The notes under the pieces: generated by a model
The model's input: only the letters and a program-made list of their open reading frames with translations
Told to the model about the DNA's origin: nothing
Database searches by the model: none
Part shown: positions 55,335 to 62,917 of the stretch, piece by piece
How the letters are laid out: every line of letters starts with the position of its first letter
Numbering within the stretch: position 1 is the stretch's first letter
Position numbers and translations under genes: made by a program
NCBI RefSeq assembly: GCF_020410765.1
Contig: NZ_CP084541.1
Coordinates: 3,848,501-3,912,500, forward strand
DNA: 64,000 nt
Direction: 5' to 3'
Source: Streptomyces marincola
GTDB taxonomy: Bacteria; Actinomycetota; Actinomycetes; Streptomycetales; Streptomycetaceae

Positions 55335-55417
55335 CGTCCGCCCCGCGCGGCCGGTGACGGGCCGGTCGGACGTCAACTTTCCCGGAACCGTCCGCCCCGC
55401 GCGGCCGGTGGCGGGCC
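55335..55417 (+). repeat. 29-bp direct repeat, two copies with one mismatch
   Basis: The 29-mer starting CGTCCGCCCCGCGCGGCC is at 55335-55363 and 55389-55417, differing at one base (55357 versus 55411). It fills the 237-bp space between convergent genes (54404 and disA). Confidence 0.75.
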
Positions 55418-55447
55418 CACGCCCTGCCGGGCGGGGCGTTCGAGGCG

Positions 55448-56572
55448 TCAGACGTAGCGTTCGAGGATGGAGGACTCGGCCAGCCGCGACAGGCCCTCGC
55501 GCACCGACCTGGCCCTGGTCTCCCCGACGCCGTCCACGGCCTGGAGGTCGTCGACACTCGCCGCGAGCAGCTTCTGGAGGCCGCCGAAGTGGTCCACCAG
55601 CCGGTCGATGACCAGGCCGGGCAGCCGGGGCACCTTGGCCAGCAGGCGGAAGCCGCGCGGCGAGACCGAGGTGTCGAGGGACTCGGGCGCGGCGCTGTAG
55701 CCCAGCGCACGCGCGACCAGGGCCAGTTCGAGCAGCTCGGCGTGCCCGAGACCGTCGAGCTCGGCCAGCGCCGTGCCGACCTTGCGGGACCGCTTGCCGC
55801 CCGCGTCGGGCAGGTAGTCACGGACGATCAGCTGGCGTTCCGGCTCGACGCCCGCGATCAGCTCGTCGAGCTGGAGCGACAGCAGCCGCCCGTCGGTGCC
55901 CAGCTCCACGACGTACTCGGCGATCTCGGCCGCGATGCGGCGGACCATCTCAAGGCGCTGGGCGACGGCCGCCACGTCCCGCACGGTGACGAGGTCCTCG
56001 ATCTCCAGCGCGGAGAGCGTGCCCGTCACCTCGTCGAGCCGCAGCTTGTAGCGCTCAAGGGTGGCCAGGGCCTGGTTGGCCCGCGACAGGATCGCGCCCG
56101 AGTCCTCAAGCACGCGCCGCTGCCCGTCCAGGTAGAGCGCGATCAACCGCATCGACTGGCTCACCGAGACCACGGGGAAACCGGTCTGGATCGACACCCG
56201 CTGGGCCGTGCGGTGCCGCGTGCCCGTCTCCTCGGTCGGGATGCTCGGGTCGGGCACGAGCTGCACCCCGGCCCGCACGATCCGCGAGATGTCCCGGTCC
56301 ACGATCACCGCGCCGTCGAGCTTGCACAGCTCGCGCAGCCGCGTCGCCGTGAACTCGACGTCCAGCACGAAGCCGCCCGTGCACAGCGACTCGACCGTCC
56401 GGTCCACACCGAGGACGATCAGCCCGCCCGTGTTCCCCCTCAGGATGCGCTCAAGGCCGTCCCGCAGCTGGGTCCCCGGGGCCACGGCGCTCAGCGCGGC
56501 CCGCAGCAGCCCGTCCGCCCCGGGACCGCTCCCGGACCTCCCGGGCCCGGCAGGACGGTCGCTGGCTGCCAT
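55448..56572 (-). CDS. disA: DNA integrity scanning protein, diadenylate cyclase
   Basis: Makes cyclic di-AMP and monitors DNA structure. 374 residues from ATG 56572 with GGAGGAT upstream. The DAC domain (about 25-160) contains the catalytic DGA (LDGAVIVDRD) and RHR (GTRHRTAQR) motifs. A helical linker and a C-terminal helix-hairpin-helix domain (VDDLQAVDGVGETRARSVRE) follow. Downstream of radA (42 nt gap), the classical DisA-RadA pairing. Confidence 0.96.
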   Translation of the reverse strand: MAASDRPAGPGRSGSGPGADGLLRAALSAVAPGTQLRDGLERILRGNTGGLIVLGVDRTVESLCTGGFVLDVEFTATRLRELCKLDGAVIVDRDISRIVRAGVQLVPDPSIPTEETGTRHRTAQRVSIQTGFPVVSVSQSMRLIALYLDGQRRVLEDSGAILSRANQALATLERYKLRLDEVTGTLSALEIEDLVTVRDVAAVAQRLEMVRRIAAEIAEYVVELGTDGRLLSLQLDELIAGVEPERQLIVRDYLPDAGGKRSRKVGTALAELDGLGHAELLELALVARALGYSAAPESLDTSVSPRGFRLLAKVPRLPGLVIDRLVDHFGGLQKLLAASVDDLQAVDGVGETRARSVREGLSRLAESSILERYV

Positions 56573-56614
56573 GCAATCCTCCGGGAGACGAACCTGCGCT
56601 TGGTGCACATGAGT

Positions 56615-58012
56615 CTACCGGCGCACCTCCTCCCGGCGGCTTGACTCGGCGCCGCGCGCGGGCAGCACACGCAGGGCCTCCCCGATGTCGCCCACCTCGC
56701 GCACCCGCATACCGGCCGGCGCCGTGCCCGAGTCGGTGGGCACGAGCGCCTGCGTGAAACCGAGCCGTGCCGCCTCGGCCAGGCGCCGCTGCACCCCGGT
56801 GACGCGCCGCACCTCGCCGGCGAGCCCGACCTCGCCGATGGCCACCAGGTTCTTCGGGAGCGGCGTGTCCGACGCGGCGCTGGCCAGCGCCAGGGCCACC
56901 GCGAGATCCGCGGCCGGCTCCGACAGGCGCACCCCGCCCACGGTCGCCGTGTAGATGTCGTTCTTGCCGAGGGACGCTATCTGCCCGCGCTGCTCCAGCA
57001 CGGCGAGCATCATCGACACCCGCGACGTCTCAAGACCCGACGTGGTGCGCCGCGGGGACGGGATCTGGCTGGCCACCGTCAGCGACTGCACCTCGGCCAC
57101 CAGGGGTCTGCGGCCTTCGAGCGTCACGGTCAGACACGTGCCCGGCACCGGCTCGTCCCGCCGGGTGAGGAACAGCCCGGACGGGTCGGCGAGCGAGGTG
57201 ATCCCCTCGTCGTGCAGCTCGAAGCAGCCGACCTCGTCGGTGGCGCCGTAGCGGTTCTTCACGCCGCGCACCAGGCGCAGCCTGGCGTGCCTGTCCCCCT
57301 CGAAGTGCAGCACCACGTCGACCAGGTGCTCCAGCAGGCGGGGGCCCGCGATCGCCCCGTCCTTCGTGACGTGCCCGACCAGCAGCGTGGACATGCCGCG
57401 CTCCTTGGACGCCCGGATCAGCGCCCCCGCCACCTCGCGCACCTGCGCCATGCCCCCCGGCGCGCCGTCCACCTCGGCCGACGCGACGGTCTGCACCGAG
57501 TCGAGCACGAGCAGCGCCGGCTTCACCTGGTCGAGCTGGCCGAGCACCGACCCCAGGTCGGTCTCGGCGGCCAGGTACAGGTCGTCGTCCAGGGCGCCGA
57601 TCCGGTCGGCGCGCATCCGCACCTGCGCGGCCGACTCCTCGCCCGTCACGTACAGCGTCCGGTGCGTGGCGGACGCCGACTTGGCCGCGACATCGAGCAG
57701 CAGAGTCGACTTGCCGACTCCGGGCTCGCCGGCGAGCAGCACCACCGCGCCCGGCACCAGGCCCCCGCCGAGCACGCGGTCGAGCTCCGGCACGCCCGTG
57801 CCGCGCGCCGCGGCCTGCACCGCGTCCACCTGCCCGATCGGCACCGCGGGCGAGGCCACGCGCGCCGCCGGCACGGTGCGCACGGCGGGCGCGGCGCCCA
57901 ACTCCTCGACGGTGCCCCACGCGTGGCACTCGGGGCAGCGGCCGAGCCACTTGCCCGTGGACCAGCCGCATTCGGTGCACCGGTACGAGGGGCGGTCTGT
58001 TTTTCGAGCCAT
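56615..58012 (-). CDS. radA: DNA repair protein RadA
   Basis: RecA-related branch-migration ATPase; in some species it inhibits DisA. 465 residues. N-terminal zinc finger CTECGWSTGKWLGRCPEC, Walker A GEPGVGKSTLLLD near 90, the RadA-specific KNRYG motif, and a Lon-like C-terminal domain (TAPAGMRVREVGDIGEALRV). ATG 58012 is preferred; a GTG at 58042 is in frame. Confidence 0.95.
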   Translation of the reverse strand: MARKTDRPSYRCTECGWSTGKWLGRCPECHAWGTVEELGAAPAVRTVPAARVASPAVPIGQVDAVQAAARGTGVPELDRVLGGGLVPGAVVLLAGEPGVGKSTLLLDVAAKSASATHRTLYVTGEESAAQVRMRADRIGALDDDLYLAAETDLGSVLGQLDQVKPALLVLDSVQTVASAEVDGAPGGMAQVREVAGALIRASKERGMSTLLVGHVTKDGAIAGPRLLEHLVDVVLHFEGDRHARLRLVRGVKNRYGATDEVGCFELHDEGITSLADPSGLFLTRRDEPVPGTCLTVTLEGRRPLVAEVQSLTVASQIPSPRRTTSGLETSRVSMMLAVLEQRGQIASLGKNDIYTATVGGVRLSEPAADLAVALALASAASDTPLPKNLVAIGEVGLAGEVRRVTGVQRRLAEAARLGFTQALVPTDSGTAPAGMRVREVGDIGEALRVLPARGAESSRREEVRR

Positions 58013-58139
58013 GCCCAGAACGCTACTCCCGCCCGCTGACACCCAGCGGCCGGAACGGGGCCGTCGGCGTCACCCGTTAGAAGGAACCTCGCCGACCGGG
58101 CGGCGATGGCGGGTCAGGGGCGCCTAACGTTCCCCTCTG

Positions 58140-59834
58140 ATGACCCGCAGCCGCGAACGACCGGCGCGCGCGGCCCACCACCCCGCCGCCGCTCCGCCCC
58201 CAGCACGTCCGTCCGATGCCACCGCCTCCCCGAGCGCCTCACCCTTCGGCGCGTCACCGGGCGAGGCGGCCACCGCCGTTGCGGCGGCCGACCGCCGCAG
58301 GCCGGCGTACGACGACGCCTACCTGGACGGTCTGTTCACCTACTGCCTGTCCGTCATGTGCGAGCACGACGCGGCCACCGCCGCGCTCGGTGAGGCGCTG
58401 GCGCTCGCGGAGGCGCAGCACGAGCGCGGCCGGCGCCCGTCGGATCCCGCGCTCCTGCGCGCGTGGCTCTACGCGCTCGCCCGCTGGACCTGCCTGCGGC
58501 GGCTGGCCGCGCACGAGAAGGAGGGCCAGGGCCGCCCGGTGCCGCGCGCGTTCGGCGAGGACGCGGCGCACCGCCACCGCGAGCTGGCCGCGCTCTCCTG
58601 GCCGGAGGCGGCCGGTACGACGCCGGACCAGCGCGAGGCGCTCGAACTCGCCGTGCGGCACCAGCTGTCCGCCCGCGAGGTGGCCAGGGTGCTGCGCCTC
58701 GCCGCCGACGACGCGCGGACCCTGCTGGCCGAGGCGGCCCGCGAGGTCGAACGCACGCGCGCCGCGCTCGCCGCCGTGGACGCGGCCGGCTGCCCGGCCG
58801 CCGCCGCCCTGTCGGGGGACGACCGGGGCCTGCTGCTCGGCCCGGCCATGCGCAGGGAGCTGCTGCGCCACGTCGACGCTTGCCCCTCGTGCCGGCTGAT
58901 CGCGCAGCGCGCCGCGGTCGAGGTCGGCTGGCGCGGCAGCGGCTCGGCCGGGCCGTCGCGCCTGGCCGTGCTGCCCGCGCCGCGCGCCGCCGTGCAGGCC
59001 GCGCGGCTCGCGATCCGGCGCGCGCGGGCCCAGTACGCGCCGCGCTACGACAGGTCGGGGTTCCCGCTGCCCGACAAGGACAAGTCGGCCCGCCGCGAGC
59101 GGCTGCGCAGCCGCGTGATGACGTCGACGGTCGCCGTGACGGTGGTCGCCGTTCCCGTGCTCGCCCTGTGGGCCGCCTACCGCGGCGCGCCCCCGGCCGG
59201 CGAGACGGCGGGCGAGGGCACCGCGGCGGCGGCCGAGGACACGGCGGCCGACGGCGCGAACGGCTCGGGGCGGCACCCGTATGGGACGAGCCCGCGGACG
59301 GAAGAGAGCGCGACCGGGGCCGGCGAGCGCGTGAAGCGGGAACCGGGCGGGGAGGACGCGGAGGAGAGCGAGGACGACGCGGGCGAGCCGGCGCCCGGCG
59401 GCGCCGCGCCGTCGGCCGGCGGCGGCCGGGAGCACGCGGCGGGCGGCGACCGCGAGGAGCGCACCGCGGGGCGGCTGGCGGTCGACGCGGTGGCCACGGA
59501 AGCGGGCACGCGGATCACACTGACGGCCTCGGGCGGGGCCCCGGTGGAGTGGACGGCGGGCACGGACGCCGCCTGGGTCGCGCTGAGCCGGACGTCGGGC
59601 ACCCTGCGGCCCGGCGAGTCGGCCGTGATCGACGTGACGATCGACCGGGCGCGCGAGCCGGCCGGCGCGTGGCAGGGGCGCATCACGGTGCGGCCGGCCG
59701 GGGCCGTCGTCACGGTCGAGGGCAGCGGCCCCGCCGACCCCGAGCCCTCCGAGCCGGCGCCCGAGCCCGAGCCGTCGGAGCCGGCGCCGGGCGAGCCGGG
59801 CACGGACCCCGAGGAGGGCACCGGGTCCGGCTGA
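58140..59834 (+). CDS. BACON-domain membrane protein with degenerate sigma-like N-terminus
   Basis: 564 residues. Residues about 50-205 resemble an ECF sigma factor layout (YLDGLFTYCLSVMCEHDAAT; region 4-like TTPDQREALELAVRHQLSAR), then a putative anti-sigma-like Cys motif (LLRHVDACPSCRLIAQRAA). A transmembrane helix at about 325-345 (TSTVAVTVVAVPVLALWAAY) and a long acidic linker lead to one BACON/Ig-like domain (about 440-535, VEWTAGTDAAWVALSRTSGT). The tail is Pro/Glu repeats (EPSEPAPEPEPSEPAP). ATG 58140. Topology N-in/C-out. A transmembrane signalling role is inferred. Confidence 0.78.
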   Translation: MTRSRERPARAAHHPAAAPPPARPSDATASPSASPFGASPGEAATAVAAADRRRPAYDDAYLDGLFTYCLSVMCEHDAATAALGEALALAEAQHERGRRPSDPALLRAWLYALARWTCLRRLAAHEKEGQGRPVPRAFGEDAAHRHRELAALSWPEAAGTTPDQREALELAVRHQLSAREVARVLRLAADDARTLLAEAAREVERTRAALAAVDAAGCPAAAALSGDDRGLLLGPAMRRELLRHVDACPSCRLIAQRAAVEVGWRGSGSAGPSRLAVLPAPRAAVQAARLAIRRARAQYAPRYDRSGFPLPDKDKSARRERLRSRVMTSTVAVTVVAVPVLALWAAYRGAPPAGETAGEGTAAAAEDTAADGANGSGRHPYGTSPRTEESATGAGERVKREPGGEDAEESEDDAGEPAPGGAAPSAGGGREHAAGGDREERTAGRLAVDAVATEAGTRITLTASGGAPVEWTAGTDAAWVALSRTSGTLRPGESAVIDVTIDRAREPAGAWQGRITVRPAGAVVTVEGSGPADPEPSEPAPEPEPSEPAPGEPGTDPEEGTGSG

Positions 59835-59847
59835 GCGCGGTCCGAGG

Positions 59848-59864
59848 GCCGGGCCGCCCCCGGC
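59848..59864. terminator. hairpin between convergent genes
   Basis: GCCGGG (59848-59853) and CCCGGC (59859-59864) with a 5-nt loop lie between the BACON protein stop and the end of the isomerase gene. Confidence 0.45.
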
Positions 59865-59866
59865 AC

Positions 59867-60709
59867 TCACCTGGGCCCTGGCTCCCCGCCGCGGTTCACC
59901 GCGGGCGGCGCGGTCGCCAGGTGCAGCCGGGTGAACGCGAGGGCCTCGGCCAGGTCGGCCCGGCGCGCCTCGGGCGAGGCCGCGCGCCTGGTGTTCACCT
60001 CGACGACGACGTGGCCGCCGTAGCCGGTGGCCGCGAGCCGTTCGAGGAGGGCGGCGCACGGCTGGCTGCCGCGGCCCGGCACGAGGTGCTCGTCCTTGCC
60101 CGAGCCGCTGCCGTCCGCGATGTGGACGTGCGCGAGCCGCTCGCCCATCCGGTCCGCCATGGCGAGGGCGTCGGAACGCGAGGTCGCGGTGTGCGACACG
60201 TCGAGCGTGAAGTGCGGGAACTCGTTCTCCGTGGGGTCCCACCCCGGCGCGTACGCGAGGACTTCGCGGTCGCGGTAGCGCCACGGGTACATGTTCTCGA
60301 CCGCGAACGTGATGTCGGTCTCGCCGTCGAGCCGCCGGATGCCCCGGACGAAGTCGCGGGCGTAGGCGCGCTGCCAGCGGAACGGCGGGTGGACCACCAC
60401 CGTCGAGGCGCCGAGCCGCTGGGCCGCGTCGCGCGAGCGCAGCAGCTTGGCCCACGGGTCCGTGCCCCAGACGCGCTGCGTCACCAGCAGGCAGGGGGCG
60501 TGCACCGCGAGGACGGGCACGCCGTGCCGCGCGGACAGCTCGCCCAGCGCGTCCACGTCCTGGCTCACCGGGTCGGTCCAGACCATGACCTCGACACCGT
60601 CGTAGCCGAGCCGGCCGGCTATCTCGAAGGCCGCGGCGGTGTTCTCCGGGTACACGGACGCGGTCGACAGGGCGATCTTCGCGTCCGGGACGGATGCCTG
60701 ATGTGCCAC
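59867..60709 (-). CDS. sugar phosphate isomerase/epimerase-type TIM barrel
   Basis: 280 residues of the xylose-isomerase-like (AP_endonuc_2) superfamily. Metal-ligand residues are visible in strand ends: HAPCLLV, VVHPPFRWQ, FAVENMYPW, LDVSHTATS, HVHIADGSGSGKDEHLVPG and VVVEVNTRR. GTG 60709 (VAHQASVPDAKIALST) preferred; upstream codons are basic and lack a ribosome-binding site. Substrate unknown. Likely transcribed with, or near, the Ppx/GppA gene. Confidence 0.87.
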   Translation of the reverse strand: MAHQASVPDAKIALSTASVYPENTAAAFEIAGRLGYDGVEVMVWTDPVSQDVDALGELSARHGVPVLAVHAPCLLVTQRVWGTDPWAKLLRSRDAAQRLGASTVVVHPPFRWQRAYARDFVRGIRRLDGETDITFAVENMYPWRYRDREVLAYAPGWDPTENEFPHFTLDVSHTATSRSDALAMADRMGERLAHVHIADGSGSGKDEHLVPGRGSQPCAALLERLAATGYGGHVVVEVNTRRAASPEARRADLAEALAFTRLHLATAPPAVNRGGEPGPR

Positions 60710-60853
60710 GGCGTCAAGCCTACGTGCCGGGCGGCGGCGCGTCGTTCGATCCACCGTACGCGCCCGGCGCCGGCGCGCACGCCCGGCGCGAGCCGCGTCC
60801 GCGCTGCCCGGACGCCGCCCTCGGCCGCCGTCCCGCCACCGCCCCGCGCCGGC

Positions 60854-61786
60854 TCAGGCGGCGCGCATGCGGTCGAGCCGGCGCAGGATCACGCCCTCGC
60901 GCAGCGCCCACGGGCAGATCTCCAGCGTCTCCACGCCGAACAGGTCCATCGCCGCCTCGGCCACCACGGCCCCCGCGAGCAGCTGCCTGGCCCGCCCCTC
61001 GGACACCCCGGGCAGCTGCTGGCGCTCCCGCACCGGCAGCTCGGCCAGCCGCTGGCTCCACTTCTGGAGGTCCTCGCGCGCCAGGTCCCGCCGCACGTAC
61101 AGGCCCTCGCCGGACCGCGCGGCCCCCGCGACGCGCGCCAGCTGCTTGAACGTCTTCGACGTCCCGACCACCCGGTCCGCGGCCCCGAGCCGGGTGAAGT
61201 CCCCGACGATGCGCGCCATCCGCGACCGGACGTCGCGGCGCAGCGACCGCACGTCCTCAGGGGACGGCGGGTCGCCCGGCAGCCGGGCGGCGGTCAGCCG
61301 CCCCGCGCCCAGTGGCAACGAGGCGGCGGCGTCCGGCTCCTCGTCCAGTCCGAACGCGATTTCGAGCGAGCCGCCGCCGATGTCGAACATCAGCAGCCGC
61401 CCCGCCGACCAGCCCAGCCAGCGCCGCGCCGCGAGGAACGTCAGCCGCGCCTCGTCCTGCCCGGACAGCACCTGGAGCACCACCCCGGTCTCGTTCGCGA
61501 CCCGCGCGAGCACCTCGTCCGCGTTGCTCGCCTCGCGCACCGCCGAGGTCGCGAACGGCAGCAGATCGGCGACCCCCTGGTCCTCCGCCACGTCCAGCGC
61601 CTCGCGCACGGTCGCCACCAGCCGGTCCACACCGCCGCCGCCGATCGCGCCCCGCTCGTCGAGCAGTTCCGCCAGGCGCAGTTCGGCCTTGTGCGAGTAG
61701 GCGGGCAGCGGGCGCGCGCCCGGATGCGCGTCCACCACGAGCAGATGGACCGTGTTGGACCCCACGTCGAGAACTCCGAGCCTCAT
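60854..61786 (-). CDS. Ppx/GppA-family phosphatase
   Basis: Exopolyphosphatase/pppGpp phosphohydrolase family, ASKHA fold, 310 residues (short single-domain actinobacterial form). Motifs: MRLGVLDVGSNTVHLLVVDA (phosphate 1), LPFATSAVREASNADEVLAR, LSGQDEARLTFLAARRW and MFDIGGGSLEIAFG. Activity on polyphosphate or pppGpp cannot be separated by sequence alone. ATG 61786, divergent from the Cys-rich protein gene. Confidence 0.92.
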   Translation of the reverse strand: MRLGVLDVGSNTVHLLVVDAHPGARPLPAYSHKAELRLAELLDERGAIGGGGVDRLVATVREALDVAEDQGVADLLPFATSAVREASNADEVLARVANETGVVLQVLSGQDEARLTFLAARRWLGWSAGRLLMFDIGGGSLEIAFGLDEEPDAAASLPLGAGRLTAARLPGDPPSPEDVRSLRRDVRSRMARIVGDFTRLGAADRVVGTSKTFKQLARVAGAARSGEGLYVRRDLAREDLQKWSQRLAELPVRERQQLPGVSEGRARQLLAGAVVAEAAMDLFGVETLEICPWALREGVILRRLDRMRAA

Positions 61787-61810
61787 GGGCGTCCACGCTA
61801 CCCCGCCCTC

Positions 61811-61816
61811 TACCCT
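61811..61816 (+). promoter_or_regulatory. -10 box (TACCCT) of the 61823 gene
   Basis: TACCCT lies 6 nt before GTG 61823 and no ribosome-binding site is present, indicating a probable leaderless transcript. Confidence 0.5.
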
Positions 61817-61822
61817 GGCGTT

Positions 61823-62686
61823 GTGGCCAAGACGAAGAGGACGAAGCCGGGCAGAACTCCCCGGCCGCTCGACGGGGCGCGCCGTCGCGCGGCCGGCGAA
61901 GAGGTGGCGCTCGACCACCCGCGGGCCTGGATCGAGTTCCCCGACCCGGCCGACGCGGAGCAGGTGTTCCGCTGCGACCTGACGTGGCTGACCTCGCGCT
62001 GGAGCTGCGTGTTCGGCCGCGGCTGCCAGGGCATTCAGGCGGGGCGCGCCTCCGACGGCTGCTGCACGCTCGGCGCGCACTTCTCCGACGAGGACGACGA
62101 ACGGCGCGTGGCCGGGCACATGGCCCGGCTGACCCCCGCGACCTGGCAGTACCACGCCGAGGGCAGCGGCCCCGACGGCTGGGTGGAGCTCGACGACGAC
62201 GATGAACGCCGCACCCGCCGCGTGGACGGCGCCTGCATCTTCCTCAACCGGCCGGGATTCTCCGGCGGCGAGGGCTGCGCGCTGCACACCCTCGCGCTGC
62301 GCGAAGGCAGCGAGCCCCTGACGACGAAGCCGGACGTGTGCTGGCAGTTGCCGGTGCGCAGGACGTACGAGTGGGTCGAGCAGCCGGACGGCGAGCAGCT
62401 GCTGTACGTCTCGATCGGCGAGTACGACCGGCGGGGTTGGGGGCCCGGCGGCCACGACCTGCACTGGTGGTGCACCGGCGCGCCCGCGGCGCACGGCGCG
62501 AGCGAGCCGCTGTACCTCACCTACCGGCCCGAGCTGACCGAGCTGATGGGCAAGGCCGGGTACGACCGGCTCGTCGAGCTGTGCGAGCAGCGCCTCGCGG
62601 CGGCCTCCGCGCTGCCCCCGGGCGCCAGGCCGCTGCCCCTGCTCGCCGCGCACCCGGCCGACCCGGTGGAGGCCCCGGTGCAGTAG
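61823..62686 (+). CDS. conserved Cys-rich actinobacterial protein, unknown function
   Basis: 287 residues. A cluster of cysteines lies at about 53-85: CDLTWLTSRWSCVFGRGCQG then SDGCCTLGAHFSDEDD, with further Cys in DGACIFLN, GEGCALHTL and DVCWQLP. This pattern resembles YkgJ/DUF3109-type putative metal or Fe-S binding proteins, but I am not certain of the family. Also HDLHWWCTGAP near 220. A basic N-terminus (AKTKRTKPGRTPR). GTG 61823, probably leaderless. Divergent from the Ppx/GppA gene. Confidence 0.78.
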   Translation: MAKTKRTKPGRTPRPLDGARRRAAGEEVALDHPRAWIEFPDPADAEQVFRCDLTWLTSRWSCVFGRGCQGIQAGRASDGCCTLGAHFSDEDDERRVAGHMARLTPATWQYHAEGSGPDGWVELDDDDERRTRRVDGACIFLNRPGFSGGEGCALHTLALREGSEPLTTKPDVCWQLPVRRTYEWVEQPDGEQLLYVSIGEYDRRGWGPGGHDLHWWCTGAPAAHGASEPLYLTYRPELTELMGKAGYDRLVELCEQRLAAASALPPGARPLPLLAAHPADPVEAPVQ

Positions 62687-62720
62687 GAACGCCCGCCCCG
62701 GCACAGCGACGGCCCGTCAG

Positions 62721-62770
62721 CGGAACGACCGGTGCCCGGCCGGAACGACCGCGCGCCGCCGGAACGACCG
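62721..62770 (+). repeat. three iterated CGGAACGACC motifs upstream of ilvD
   Basis: CGGAACGACC begins at 62721, 62741 and 62760, a spacing of about two helical turns, so all copies face the same side of the DNA. They lie about 100-150 bp before the ilvD promoter and after the 61823 gene. Confidence 0.6.
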
Positions 62771-62867
62771 CACCGCGCCGGGGCGCGCGCCGCCGTTCCC
62801 GCGCCGCCGCCGCGCACCGATGTGTCCGGATCGCGGTCGGCGTGTCCCGGCAGGCGGTCGGAAGGCG

Positions 62868-62873
62868 TAGCCT
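62868..62873 (+). promoter_or_regulatory. candidate -10 box (TAGCCT) of ilvD
   Basis: TAGCCT lies 44 nt before ATG 62918, leaving a leader with GAGAGGA as ribosome-binding site. No good -35 box was seen. Confidence 0.35.
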
Positions 62874-62917
62874 CGGAAGCCAGCCGCTCAGGGGCTCGCA
62901 CCGAGAGGAAACGGATC

